A DNA stretch of 64,000 nucleotides from Methylopila sp. M107 (GTDB lineage Bacteria > Pseudomonadota > Alphaproteobacteria > Rhizobiales > Methylopilaceae). Each line of letters starts with the position of its first letter. Within the stretch, counting starts at the first letter, position 1. Under the pieces are notes generated by a model. That model searched no databases and was not told the origin of the DNA. It saw only the letters and a program-made list of their open reading frames with translations. Position numbers and translations under genes: made by a program. The stretch spans positions 62,001-126,000 of the forward strand of contig NZ_ARWB01000001.1 in assembly GCF_000384475.1 (NCBI RefSeq), written 5' to 3'. Below are positions 37,609 to 45,901 of the stretch, piece after piece.

Positions 37609-37805
37609 AGCACGCCGGCCCAGACGGCCGCGATCGCCGCGAAGGCGATGGCGAGCCGCGCCGCAGCAGATGCGCGCAGCAGCGAGAACGCTGGATCGCG
37701 CGGCTCGACACGCCGGGCGGGACGCTTCGGAGCGTCGTGAGCGTGCCCCGCATGCCCGTGCCCCGCATGGTCGTGATGCGCGTGGTCGTGATGCGTGTGG
37801 CTCAT
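37593..37805 (-). CDS. Small His-rich membrane peptide heading the znu operon
   Basis: A 70-residue protein: a His-rich N-terminus with 13 His in the first 24 residues (MSHTHHDHAHHDHAGHGHAG start), a basic middle, and one C-terminal hydrophobic helix (about 45-68). It is the first gene after the Zur-like box and overlaps znuC by 16 bases. The topology suggests a membrane-tethered His cluster that binds zinc. Possible roles include a metal store or a donor to the transporter. The family is not one I can name. Confidence 0.75.
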   Translation of the reverse strand: MSHTHHDHAHHDHAGHGHAGHAHDAPKRPARRVEPRDPAFSLLRASAAARLAIAFAAIAAVWAGVLWTMA

Positions 37806-37844
37806 TCCGCGGCGGCTCCCGTCGGGCGCTTGCCGACGATTTGG

Positions 37845-37861
37845 ATGTTATAATGTTACAT
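37845..37861 (-). promoter_or_regulatory. Zur-type operator
   Basis: ATGTTATA-A-TGTTACAT is a near-palindrome close to the alphaproteobacterial Zur consensus (GTNATRTTATAAYATNAC). It stands 40 bases upstream of the His-rich peptide and znuCBA start, where repression by zinc-loaded Zur would be expected. Confidence 0.7.
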
Positions 37862-37998
37862 AACGATTGCGCAAGCGCCGCGTGAAGTCGGGGCGCAGGA
37901 AGCGAGGCGTCGAAAAAAAATCAGCCGGGGTCGGATCGCGATGAACCGATGCGTCCTTCGGGACGACCAACGGTCAAGACAGCGCCGGAGGACAGGCC

Positions 37999-38178
37999 AT
38001 GACGACCCTCGATAACACCCGCAGCGATCTCTCGAACGAAGAGTTCGCTGGCGCGCGTCCGCCGCTGTTTCCCGAGACCAATCGCGGCGTGCAGTCGGCG
38101 ATCTCGCCCGAAGAGCGGCAGGCCGACGAGGACCGGTCCAGCGCCTGGCGCGCGGTGATGGCGAGCCATCTGCTCTGA
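37999..38178 (+). CDS. Small hypothetical protein (59 residues)
   Basis: An ATG at 37999 with a GGAGGACAG Shine-Dalgarno opens 59 codons of acidic, polar protein ending in WRAVMASHLL. It has no membrane segment. The ribosome site, spacing and third-position G/C bias support translation. The family is unknown; small conserved acidic proteins of this kind are common in Hyphomicrobiales. Confidence 0.6.
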   Translation: MTTLDNTRSDLSNEEFAGARPPLFPETNRGVQSAISPEERQADEDRSSAWRAVMASHLL

Positions 38179-38220
38179 AAAAACTGCGCCCTGACAGGCT
38201 ATTCCGTCAGCTGCGCGAGA

Positions 38221-38472
38221 CTAGACGTCTTCCGAGCGCGCGTTCCGGACAGCGCTCTTGACGAAGGCGACGACCGCCCAGACGCCGAGCCCGAGCCCGA
38301 TCGCTTCAAGCGCGTAGGCGGCGTACTCACCGAGCCCCAAAAAGCCCGCGATCGCCCAGCCGCCGGCGACCGCCGCCGTGATCGTCTGCGCGGCGATCAG
38401 GATCGTGGCCGAGATCAGCGTGATGGAGCGCGCAAGCGCGCTCTGGGGAACATGGGCGGGAATTTCGGACAT
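38221..38472 (-). CDS. Small hypothetical membrane protein
   Basis: An 83-residue protein started at the ATG at 38472, with two hydrophobic helices (about 14-44 and 50-72) and a short basic tail. An open frame to 38577 adds a Pro/Arg-rich stretch that looks non-coding. It follows the TIR-like gene on the same strand but 100 bases away, with higher G+C than that gene, so the two are probably unrelated. No family was recognised. Confidence 0.6.
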   Translation of the reverse strand: MSEIPAHVPQSALARSITLISATILIAAQTITAAVAGGWAIAGFLGLGEYAAYALEAIGLGLGVWAVVAFVKSAVRNARSEDV

Positions 38473-38573
38473 GAGAGGTCCGGCTCCGAAAAGAAATCGC
38501 GGAAAGCCTTTTAGTGACCGGACGTGTGGGCGTCGAGGGGGTAACGCCGTTCTGACCTCGATCGCCGGTGCGT

Positions 38574-39392
38574 TCAATATGGAAACAAGTCGCGGATCTG
38601 CGCCGCCAGCTTTCGCGGCGATCGAAATTTGGGCGTGGCATGCCCCACGATCTTTCCCGCGTGATTGTAGATGAACAGAAGTCCAGCCGCCCGGAAGTGC
38701 GGCAGTTTAAACTGATGGGTCGCGAAACAAGCTTCTGCGGCGGCGCGCCATTTGTCCTCGTACGGGACTTGGCCATGATACGTGATGAGATGATCGCTCG
38801 GCGGCAGGATGAAGACCGTTTTGCCAAACGCGCCAAGTCTCTTGATCTCGCCGATCTCCCATAATGTTCCCGGATTGGCGGACGGAATGATGAAGATGCG
38901 GGAGGAGCTTTCGATCGCCTTGCCCACCTTTTCGCGCCAGTCTTCGAAAAAGCCGCCGACTGCGGGACCAAACCGGTCCGCGCTACGCATCCCGAGCGAA
39001 TGCAGGGGGTAGCTTCTCTCCCCTGCGTCATCCAGCGATCGTTCAAATGAATCTTGCCCCGGCCGAGCGTACTGGCCCCAGGAGAAGAGATTGAAATGGC
39101 GGCGAGAAATCTCGAAAACGCCATCAACCTCAAACGGCCGGAGGTAGATTGCTTGTCCCTGGAAATCGCCGCTTGCCCAGCGCCTGACCGACTCTTCGTT
39201 CTTCTGATTTTGTTTTCTGATGGTCGCTGATAGGACGGTAATAAGGCCGGACGCTAGTATTATTACGCCTAGAATCCCATAACTAAATATTACTTCACTA
39301 TCGAAACCGTGACCGGCGACTTTTTGTCCGGGAATTGACTCATATATTAAGTACAAACCAACAAGACAGAGTGACTTTCCAATAAACGACAT
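38574..39392 (-). CDS. Membrane-anchored protein with TIR-like C-terminal domain
   Basis: A 272-residue protein in the most A+T-rich stretch of the window. Two membrane helices (about 6-22 and 33-55) precede a soluble domain from about 75. Its order is a strand with AIYLRPFEVDG, a second block LHSLGMRSADRFGP, the helix FFEDWREKVGKAIESSSRIFII, then GTLWEIGEIKRLG and KTVFILPP. This layout recalls TIR/SEFIR-like alpha/beta domains and a widespread uncharacterised family in which the same blocks follow membrane helices. NAD-hydrolysing or defence function is not shown. Base composition suggests recent acquisition. No partner genes were found. Confidence 0.6.
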   Translation of the reverse strand: MSFIGKSLCLVGLYLIYESIPGQKVAGHGFDSEVIFSYGILGVIILASGLITVLSATIRKQNQKNEESVRRWASGDFQGQAIYLRPFEVDGVFEISRRHFNLFSWGQYARPGQDSFERSLDDAGERSYPLHSLGMRSADRFGPAVGGFFEDWREKVGKAIESSSRIFIIPSANPGTLWEIGEIKRLGAFGKTVFILPPSDHLITYHGQVPYEDKWRAAAEACFATHQFKLPHFRAAGLLFIYNHAGKIVGHATPKFRSPRKLAAQIRDLFPY

Positions 39393-39809
39393 TTCAAAAT
39401 CATTTGGTTAAATGGCCGCGGAAATACTTATTTATTTCGTATAGTGTGGACGCATGTCGGCTTCAAGGCGCCGTTCGAGCCAAGGTAAGATCGTTCCACT
39501 TCAGCCGTCTCATGTGGGCTTCAATCGAATACTGTATCTCGATCCGAACGCAGGATTCTTCTTCAGGATCACACAAATTGCAATGCAATGATTGCCTGTC
39601 CTGCGATTGAGAATTCGCTGTAATCGCTCGTCGGACGGCGGGGCTGAACGTCGAGTGTGCTGGCGTTCTGAAAGATGGTCAGCAGGGAGGGCCCAGACCG
39701 GCTCCCTCGATCTGATAAACGCTCGCGACGCCATTCTGGCTTGCTTGCCGCCGGCGGCCCGTCCCTGTACGCCCTGCCGCCTGACCGAATAGGGAAGGCC
39801 GAAGGCAGA
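39393..39809. other. A+T-rich intergenic stretch
   Basis: A 417-base gap with G+C falling well below the window mean between about 39200 and 39560. Small open frames here lack coding bias and ribosome sites. No tRNA, repeat or integrase was seen. It probably holds the divergent promoters of the TIR-like gene and the GGT-family gene. Confidence 0.4.
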
Positions 39810-41405
39810 ATGTCCCTCACCGCCGCCTCGTCCCGTGGGGTCGTCGCCGCGCCGCATTCCGCGGCCGTCGAGACCGGCCGCGCCATTCTGGCCGAAGGCG
39901 GCGACGCCTACGAGGCCATGGTCGGAATGGCCGCGACCGTCGCGGTCGTCTATCCGCATATGAACGCAATCGGCGGAGACGGGTTCTGGCTCGTCCGCGA
40001 GCCGACCGGCGAGGTCCGCTACATCGAGGCCTGCTCGGTCGCAGGTTCGCGCGCGACCATCGGCTTCTATCGCGACCGCGGCCATGACGAGATTCCGGCG
40101 CGCGGACCGCTCGCGGCGCTGACCGCCCCTTGCGCGGTCGACGGCTGGCGGCTCGCGCTCGAGATTTCAGAATCCTATGGCGGGCGCCTGCCGCTCGACA
40201 TGCTGCTCGCCGACGCCGTGCGCCATGCGCGCGCAGGTTACGCCGTGTCGCCCGGCCAGGGACGCACCGTCCCCAAGCTCGCCCATGAGCTGTTCGAGGC
40301 GCCGGGCTTCGCCGACGTCTTTCTCGTGGACGGCAAGCTGCGCGCCGCCGGCGACATGTTCGGGCAGCCGAAGCTTGCCGACACGCTGGAGCATATCGGG
40401 CGGGCGGGGCTTCGGGACTTCTTCGAGGGCGACGTCGGGCGCGAGATCGCCGCCGATCTCGAGCGTATCGGCGCGCCAGTGACGCGCGATGACATGAAGA
40501 AGCGGGAGGCGCGGCTGCGCCCGGCGCTGGAAGTCCGCCTCAAGGGCGCCAGCGTCTACAATTCGCGGCCGCCGACGCAAGGGCTGGTCTCGCTGATGAT
40601 TCTCGGCGTGCTGGAGCGCCTGGGCGTAAAAGGCGACGAGGACGCCGCCTTCATCCACGCCTGCGTCGAGGCGACCAAGCGCGCCTTCCTGGTCCGCGAC
40701 GTCATGTGCGTCGATCACGACCGCATGCCGCAAGACCCGCGCGATGTCCTCACGCCGGGAGCGCTCGATCGCGAGACCGCAGCGGTCGACCTGAATCGCG
40801 CTGCGCCCTATCCGGCGAGCCGGACGGGCGAGGGCGACACGATCTGGATGGGCGCGATCGACGCCAAGGGGCGGGCGGTCAGCTACATCCAGAGCATCTA
40901 CTGGGAATATGGGTCCGGCTGCGTGTCGCCCTCGACCGGCGTGCTGTTACAGAACCGCGGGGCTGCCTTCTCGCTCGATCCGAACGCGCCGAACGCGCTC
41001 GCGCCCGGACGCCAGCCGTTCCACACGCTGAACCCGGCGCTTGCGGTGTTCGACGACGGTCGGACGATTGTCTACGGCGCGATGGGCGGCGAGGGCCAGC
41101 CGCAGACCCAAGCCCAGATCTTCGCGCGCCATGCCTGGCTTGGCCTGCCGATCGAGGAGGCGCTCGCCCGGCCGCGTTTCCGGCTCGGCCGCTCCTGGGG
41201 CGAGAACGATGCCTCGCTGCGCTACGAACCGCGCTTCGCGGGCGAGGAGATCGACCGGCTGGAACGGATGGGACACCGGGTCTTAGCCTGGGGGGAAGCG
41301 TTCGACGACGAGGCGGGGCACGCCGGAATGATCGTGCGACGACCCGATGGGGGTATCGAGGGCGGTCACGATCCGCGCGCCGACGGCGGCGCGGCCGGGG
41401 CTTGA
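39810..41405 (+). CDS. Gamma-glutamyltransferase family protein
   Basis: A 531-residue Ntn-hydrolase. N-terminal GVVAAPHSAAVETGRAILAEGG and NAIGGDGFWLV match the family. The autocleavage/nucleophile threonine is T344 in GEGDTIWMGAIDA, where the usual T-T-H-x-S is replaced. The GGT small-subunit GAMGGEGQPQTQAQIF segment follows. It lacks the classic oxyanion GGSR sequence, so the substrate may not be glutathione; members such as cephalosporin acylases share this fold. No signal peptide is visible, so it is probably cytoplasmic. It precedes phnM by 32 bases. Confidence 0.85.
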   Translation: MSLTAASSRGVVAAPHSAAVETGRAILAEGGDAYEAMVGMAATVAVVYPHMNAIGGDGFWLVREPTGEVRYIEACSVAGSRATIGFYRDRGHDEIPARGPLAALTAPCAVDGWRLALEISESYGGRLPLDMLLADAVRHARAGYAVSPGQGRTVPKLAHELFEAPGFADVFLVDGKLRAAGDMFGQPKLADTLEHIGRAGLRDFFEGDVGREIAADLERIGAPVTRDDMKKREARLRPALEVRLKGASVYNSRPPTQGLVSLMILGVLERLGVKGDEDAAFIHACVEATKRAFLVRDVMCVDHDRMPQDPRDVLTPGALDRETAAVDLNRAAPYPASRTGEGDTIWMGAIDAKGRAVSYIQSIYWEYGSGCVSPSTGVLLQNRGAAFSLDPNAPNALAPGRQPFHTLNPALAVFDDGRTIVYGAMGGEGQPQTQAQIFARHAWLGLPIEEALARPRFRLGRSWGENDASLRYEPRFAGEEIDRLERMGHRVLAWGEAFDDEAGHAGMIVRRPDGGIEGGHDPRADGGAAGA

Positions 41406-41437
41406 AAGCGACGCCGGAAGCGGCGAGACATCCCGGC

Positions 41438-42580
41438 ATGAGCGATCAGATCGTCCTCACAAACGCCCGGCTGGTGCTCGACGACGAGGTCGTCGAGGGC
41501 ACGGTCGTGCATGCGCACGGATTGATACGCGACCTTTCGCGCGGGCGCTCGCGCGCCGCCGGCGCCATCGATCTCGACGGCGATCTCCTGGCGCCGGGCC
41601 TGATCGAGGTCCATACCGACAATCTCGAAAAACACTTCTGCCCGCGGCCCGGCGTGATTTGGCCGAACCCGCTGGCGGCGGCGCTCGCGCATGACGCCCA
41701 GATGGCCGCGGCCGGCGTGACGACGGTCTGCGACGCGCTGTTCGTCGGCGGCTACGAGGTCGAGAACGACGCGCGCCGGGGCCTGCTGCCGCAGATGGTC
41801 TCGGCCGTCGAGCGCGGCGCGGAGCTCGGTTTGTTCCGTTGCGACCACCGCCTGCACCTGAGATGCGAGCTGACCGATCCGGAGCTCGTCGAGCGCCTCG
41901 CTCCTTACGCGGACCGGCCGCTGGTCGCGCTCGCCTCGTTGATGGACCACACGCCCGGGCAGCGCCAGTGGCGCGATATTGCGCTGCTGAAACGCTTCAT
42001 GATCCGCGAGGGATTGGCGCCCGACGACGCCGACGCGCTGATCGACAAACGCATGACGGACGGCCGCCGGGCGGCCGCGGCCAACTGGCCGCAGGTCGTC
42101 GCCCTGTTCCGCGGCCGGGGCGTCGCGATCGCGAGCCATGACGACACCACCGTGGCCGACGTGAGCGAGGCGAGGGACGCCGGCTGCGCGATCTCCGAGT
42201 TCCCGACGACGCTCGAAGCCGCGCGCGCCGCGCGCGCCGCGGGGCTTGCGACAGTCGGCGGCGCGCCGAACGTCGTGCGCGGCGGCTCGCACAGCGGCGG
42301 GGCCGCGGTCGTGGAGTTCGCGCGGGAAAAAACGCTCGACGCGCTGTCCTCCGACTATGCGCCCGCGAGCCTTCTGCAGGCCGTGGAGCGGCTGGCGCGC
42401 GAGGATTTGAGCCTGCATGAGGCGTTCAGCTTCGTGACGTCGCGTCCGGCCGCCATGCTCGGCCTCGCCGATCGGGGCCGGATTTCGCCGGGCCTGCGGG
42501 CCGACTTCGTGCGGCTGCGTTTCGTCGAGGCGACGCCGGTGGTGCGAGGTCTGACGGTGCTGGGCGGGAGCGTGATGTGA
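41438..42580 (+). CDS. phnM: Alpha-D-ribose 1-methylphosphonate 5-triphosphate diphosphatase
   Basis: A 380-residue amidohydrolase-fold enzyme. Metal-binding features include APGLIEVHTDNLEKHFCPRPGV and ASHDDTTVADV. In the C-P lyase pathway PhnM removes diphosphate from ribose-1-methylphosphonate-5-triphosphate. The segment PNPLAAALAHDAQMAAAGVTTVCDAL and the length are those of PhnM. No phnGHIJKL core is present in this window, so the gene may act with a locus elsewhere. The ATG at 41438 is chosen. It overlaps the DUF1045 start by four bases. Confidence 0.92.
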   Translation: MSDQIVLTNARLVLDDEVVEGTVVHAHGLIRDLSRGRSRAAGAIDLDGDLLAPGLIEVHTDNLEKHFCPRPGVIWPNPLAAALAHDAQMAAAGVTTVCDALFVGGYEVENDARRGLLPQMVSAVERGAELGLFRCDHRLHLRCELTDPELVERLAPYADRPLVALASLMDHTPGQRQWRDIALLKRFMIREGLAPDDADALIDKRMTDGRRAAAANWPQVVALFRGRGVAIASHDDTTVADVSEARDAGCAISEFPTTLEAARAARAAGLATVGGAPNVVRGGSHSGGAAVVEFAREKTLDALSSDYAPASLLQAVERLAREDLSLHEAFSFVTSRPAAMLGLADRGRISPGLRADFVRLRFVEATPVVRGLTVLGGSVM

Positions 42581-43275
42581 GCGCGGCCCGCTACGCCATC
42601 TACTACGCTCCGCCGCCGGAGAGCCCGCTCTGGACCTTCGGTTCGGCGGTGCTCGGCTATGACGCGGCGACCGCCGAACCCCGCCCGCCGCTCGCGCCCG
42701 AAGGGATCTCGACCGCGGACTGGACCGCGATCACGGCCCAGCCGCGGCGCTACGGGTTCCACGGCACGCTGAAGGCGCCGTTCCGGCTGGCCGAGGGCGC
42801 GAGCGAGGACGACCTCGTCCGCGCCGGCCATGTGTTCGCGCGCAAGCTCAGGGGGTTCGAGCTTCCGCCCCTCGAGATCGGCCCGGTCGCCACCTTCGCG
42901 GCGCTCAAGCCGCTTGGAAGGTCCGAGCCGCTTGAAGCGATGGCTGCGAAATGCGTCGAGGCGTTCGAGCCGTTCCGCGCGGCGCCGACCCCGACGGAGG
43001 TCGCGCGCCGGCTCGAGGCGCCGCTGACGGAGCGTCAGATGACCTATCTGGAACGCTGGGGCTATCCTTACGTCTTCGAGGATTTCCGGTTCCACATGAC
43101 CCTCACCGGCAGCCTGCCCGAGGACCGGCTCGCCACCGTCGTCAGCGGTCTGGCGGAGCTCTACGAGCGGCATGTCGGCGCCGCGGCGACGCATGTCGGC
43201 GCCGTGACGCTCTATGTCGAGGAAGACCCGCTTCTGGGTTTTCACATCGTCGACCGCTTCGTGTTCGGCGCATGA
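42577..43275 (+). CDS. DUF1045 protein, 2H phosphoesterase-like
   Basis: A 232-residue protein with paired HxTx motifs: H62 in GFHGTLKAPF and H173 in FHMTLTG, as in 2H phosphoesterases. DUF1045 genes usually sit in phosphonate clusters and are thought to act on cyclic ribose phosphate products of C-P lyase, though the reaction is not settled. A GTG start overlaps the phnM stop (GTGATGTGA), so translation is coupled. Confidence 0.9.
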   Translation: MSAARYAIYYAPPPESPLWTFGSAVLGYDAATAEPRPPLAPEGISTADWTAITAQPRRYGFHGTLKAPFRLAEGASEDDLVRAGHVFARKLRGFELPPLEIGPVATFAALKPLGRSEPLEAMAAKCVEAFEPFRAAPTPTEVARRLEAPLTERQMTYLERWGYPYVFEDFRFHMTLTGSLPEDRLATVVSGLAELYERHVGAAATHVGAVTLYVEEDPLLGFHIVDRFVFGA

Positions 43276-43322
43276 GAGGCTCCGCCCCGTTTCGGCCGCA
43301 CTCGCGGGAGATCGCTTTCGGC

Positions 43323-43970
43323 ATGATGGCGAAACGCATCCTGGCCGCGGCTCTGGCTTCGCTCGGTGTCGCGGGCGCGGCGCAGGCGCATCCGCATGTC
43401 TATGTGACGGCGCGCAGCGAGCTCGTCTTCGGCCTCGACGGCCGCATGAAGGCCGTGCGCCACGCCTGGACGTTCGACGACATGTTCTCGTCCATGGCCG
43501 TGCAGGGGCTCGACGCCAATGGCGACGGCAAGTACTCGCGCGAGGAGCTGGCGCCGCTCGCCGAGACCAACGTCACCTCGCTCGACGAGTACAAGTTCTT
43601 CACCTTCGGCAAGGCCGGCGACAAGCGCGTGAGCTTCGCTCAGCCGGTCGACTATTGGGCCGAGAGCGGCGCGGACGGCCGCGTGACGCTGCACTTCACG
43701 CTGCCCGTGAAGGACGCCGCGCCCGAGAAGGGCCAGCCGTTCCGCGTCGAGGTCTACGACCCGAGCTATTTCGTGGCTTTCGAGTTCGCGAAGGACAATC
43801 CCGCGAAGCTCGACCAGGCGCCCGCGAACTGCGGCGTGGCGCTGGAGCGTCCGCCGGCGCCCGACGCCGGTCAGCAGCAGAAGCTCTCCGAGAGCTATTT
43901 TTCCGGCCTCTCGCCCGGCGCGAATTTCGGCGCGCAGTTTTCGAACACCCTGCTCGTGACGTGCAAGTGA
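43323..43970 (+). CDS. DUF1007 periplasmic protein
   Basis: A 215-residue protein with a signal peptide (cleavage near AGAAQA-H). The mature start HPHVYVTARSELVF is the DUF1007 signature. An EF-hand-like loop DANGDGKYSREEL sits at about residues 60-72. DUF1007 proteins are usually encoded beside NicO-type metal exporters/importers, as here, and are presumed periplasmic partners. The start is either ATG at 43323 or the one at 43326. Confidence 0.88.
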   Translation: MMAKRILAAALASLGVAGAAQAHPHVYVTARSELVFGLDGRMKAVRHAWTFDDMFSSMAVQGLDANGDGKYSREELAPLAETNVTSLDEYKFFTFGKAGDKRVSFAQPVDYWAESGADGRVTLHFTLPVKDAAPEKGQPFRVEVYDPSYFVAFEFAKDNPAKLDQAPANCGVALERPPAPDAGQQQKLSESYFSGLSPGANFGAQFSNTLLVTCK

Positions 43971-43981
43971 GGCGGCGCGAC

Positions 43982-45160
43982 GTGTTCCCATCCCCCTTTT
44001 GGGGAGGGGTTAGGGGTGGGGGTGGTCCAGAACATGGCTCCCGCGAGGATAGTACGCGCCGCCAGTCTTCCTCCGGCAGTCGCTCAGATGGAAAACTTCG
44101 GCGCGGAAACGCCCCGGTCGGCCTCTGCGGCGAGCCGGCGCGGGCATCGTTTCATTCTGAACCACCCCCACCCCTAACCCCTCTCCACAAGGGGGAGGGA
44201 GACAGGTGGACGCTTCTCACGCTCGCCCTCTCCGTTTTCACCCTCGTTCTCCTCGTCGACCACGCGCTCGCCCAGAACGCCGGGCCGTTCGGCGTCGCCC
44301 GTCCCGATGGGCCTGCGCCGGGCGGAACGGGCGGCCTGTTCGGCTGGATCGCGGCGCAGCAGTCGGCGTTCTACAAGGACCTGGCCTCGGCCGTTCGCTC
44401 GGTGAAGGACAGCCCTGCGGCGCTGGCGACCCTCGCGGCGCTCTCCTTCGGCTACGGGGTGTTCCACGCCGCAGGTCCCGGCCACGGCAAGGCGGTCATT
44501 TCGTCCTATCTGATCGCGACCGGCGACGGGTTCCGCCGCGGCGTCGCGCTGTCCGCCGTGGCCGCCCTGCTGCAGGCGGTGACGGCGGTTGCGGTGGTCG
44601 GCGTCTTCGCCGTGGCGCTGAAGGCGACCAGCATGGCGATGGTTGGCGCGACCTGGTGGATCGAGGCCGCGAGCTACGCCGCGGTGGTCGCGGTCGGGCT
44701 GTGGCTGGTCTGGCGCAAGGGCAGAAGCTTCGTGCGCGCGCTGCAGGGCCGCTCGAGCCATGTCCACGGCCCGGATTGCGCCCATGGCCACGGCGTCGAT
44801 CCGCGCGTCGCGGAGGGGAAGATCGACTGGCGGCAGGCGGGGGGCGCGGTGCTCGCGATCGGCCTTCGGCCCTGCACGGGCGCGCTGGTCACGCTGGTCT
44901 TCGCACTTGCGCAGGGCGTCTTCTTGGCCGGGATCGCGGCCGTTTTCGCCATGGCGGCGGGCACCGCCGTAACGGTGGCGGGCATCGCGGCGCTCGCGGT
45001 TGCGGCCAAGGCGACGGCGCTGCGCATCGCGTCCGCGCGGCCGGGCGCCGGCGCCGCGATCGTCGCCGGACTCGAGACGCTCGCGGCGCTGCTGATCCTC
45101 GGCCTAGGCGCGCTGCTGCTGGGCGGCCTGCTCGTCTCGGGAACGGGCTGGGCCGGCTGA
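43982..45160 (+). CDS. NicO-family nickel/cobalt transporter, start disturbed by a repeat
   Basis: The membrane part is intact: about six helices with SFGYGVFHAAGPGHGKAVISSYLIATGD (His motif), a His-rich loop SSHVHGPDCAHGHGVDP and LRPCTGALVTLVFALAQG. This is an RcnA/NicO-like Ni/Co transporter, fitting the DUF1007 neighbour. A signal-like stretch LLTLALSVFTLVLLVDHALA-Q begins near 44213, but no ATG, GTG or TTG lies in frame just before it. The nearest is the GTG at 43982, and 44-200 bases of repeat lie between, in frame. So either the protein carries about 75 repeat-encoded residues or the gene has lost its start. Confidence 0.72.
   Translation: MFPSPFWGGVRGGGGPEHGSREDSTRRQSSSGSRSDGKLRRGNAPVGLCGEPARASFHSEPPPPLTPLHKGEGDRWTLLTLALSVFTLVLLVDHALAQNAGPFGVARPDGPAPGGTGGLFGWIAAQQSAFYKDLASAVRSVKDSPAALATLAALSFGYGVFHAAGPGHGKAVISSYLIATGDGFRRGVALSAVAALLQAVTAVAVVGVFAVALKATSMAMVGATWWIEAASYAAVVAVGLWLVWRKGRSFVRALQGRSSHVHGPDCAHGHGVDPRVAEGKIDWRQAGGAVLAIGLRPCTGALVTLVFALAQGVFLAGIAAVFAMAAGTAVTVAGIAALAVAAKATALRIASARPGAGAAIVAGLETLAALLILGLGALLLGGLLVSGTGWAG
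43985..44205. repeat. Inverted-repeat element inside the NicO 5' end
   Basis: About 220 bases bounded by CATCCCCCTTTTGGGGAGGGGTTAGGG at the left and CCCTAACCCCTCTCCACAAGGGGGAGGG at the right, with GGGGTGGGGGTGG/CCACCCCCACCCC inner arms. It is out of place: the NicO frame reads straight through it with no stop. Confidence 0.75.
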
Positions 45161-45859
45161 GGCCGTCGGAACGGCGGCGATCTGCTCCGCAAAGAAGCGC
45201 CGGCCGGCCTCCGGCACGTCGAGGGTCCGGCCGTCCTTGCGCCGCGCAAGATAACCGCGCCGGATCAGCGCCTCCATCAGGCCGCCGCCCAGCGCGCCGG
45301 CGAGATGGTCGCGGCGCTCGCTCCAGTCGAGGCAGCAGCGCGCAAAGGCCCGCGTCGAGGTTCTGGCCTTGGCGACGTCAACGCCGAGCGCGCGGAACCA
45401 GCGCTCGCCCGCGAGCGTCGGCTCGAAGCCGTCATGGCCGCGGCGAAGCAGGTCGCGCCGCACGAGCCCTTCGACGAGATCGACGGAGAGCGCGCCGGCA
45501 AGATGGTCGTAGCAGCTGCGGGCATGGCGGAACGCGGCCTCGTCGGCGTTCCGCGGTCGGGCGGTCGGGCGCGAGAGCGCCGCGAGCGCCATCAGCCGTT
45601 CGAGGATTTCCGCGACGTCCGGGCCCGCCAGCCGCACGTAGCGATGCCGCCCCTGAGCCGCGACGGAGATCAGTTCCGCCGCCGTCATCTTGGCGATATG
45701 GCCGCTCGCGGTTGCGGGCGTCACGCCCGCGAGGCTCGCAAGCTCCTTCGCGGTGCGGGCGCGTCCGTCCATCAGCTGGCCGAGCATGGCGGCGCGGGTC
45801 GGATCGCCGATCAACGAAGCGGCCTCGGCGATGAGCGGATCGGGGACATGCGGCTTCAT
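45104..45859 (-). CDS. ArsR-family winged-helix regulator
   Basis: A 251-residue regulator with an ArsR-type winged helix (about 5-85): LIAEAASLIGDPTRAAMLGQLMDG, LAGVTPATASGHIAKM recognition helix and RHRYVRLAG wing. A longer C-terminal half with Cys in HARSCYDHLAG and RCCLDWSERRDHLAG follows; the two C-containing, His-near repeats could sense metal or thiols. The start is the ATG at 45859. The 3' end overlaps the NicO 3' end by 57 bases. It is divergent from the ABM monooxygenase, with a perfect palindrome between. Confidence 0.87.
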   Translation of the reverse strand: MKPHVPDPLIAEAASLIGDPTRAAMLGQLMDGRARTAKELASLAGVTPATASGHIAKMTAAELISVAAQGRHRYVRLAGPDVAEILERLMALAALSRPTARPRNADEAAFRHARSCYDHLAGALSVDLVEGLVRRDLLRRGHDGFEPTLAGERWFRALGVDVAKARTSTRAFARCCLDWSERRDHLAGALGGGLMEALIRRGYLARRKDGRTLDVPEAGRRFFAEQIAAVPTASAGPARSRDEQAAQQQRA

Positions 45860-45901
45860 GGCTCGGACGCTACGCCCGAACGGCCGATCCCGCGACCCTC
45901 G

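Noticed and set aside
39404-39610. 68-residue rightward open frame in the A+T-rich patch
   Set aside because: Starts with TTG, has no ribosome site, no coding bias and no recognisable motifs.
43214-43981. Upstream part of the long NicO frame
   Set aside because: It overlaps the DUF1007 gene in another frame and is Arg/Ala-rich noise; only the GTG at 43982 is considered as start.
44206-45834. 542-residue open frame starting from a GTG with a fine Shine-Dalgarno (GGGGGAGGGAGACAG)
   Set aside because: It is out of frame with the NicO protein and gives low-complexity Arg-rich sequence; the ribosome site belongs to the repeat end.
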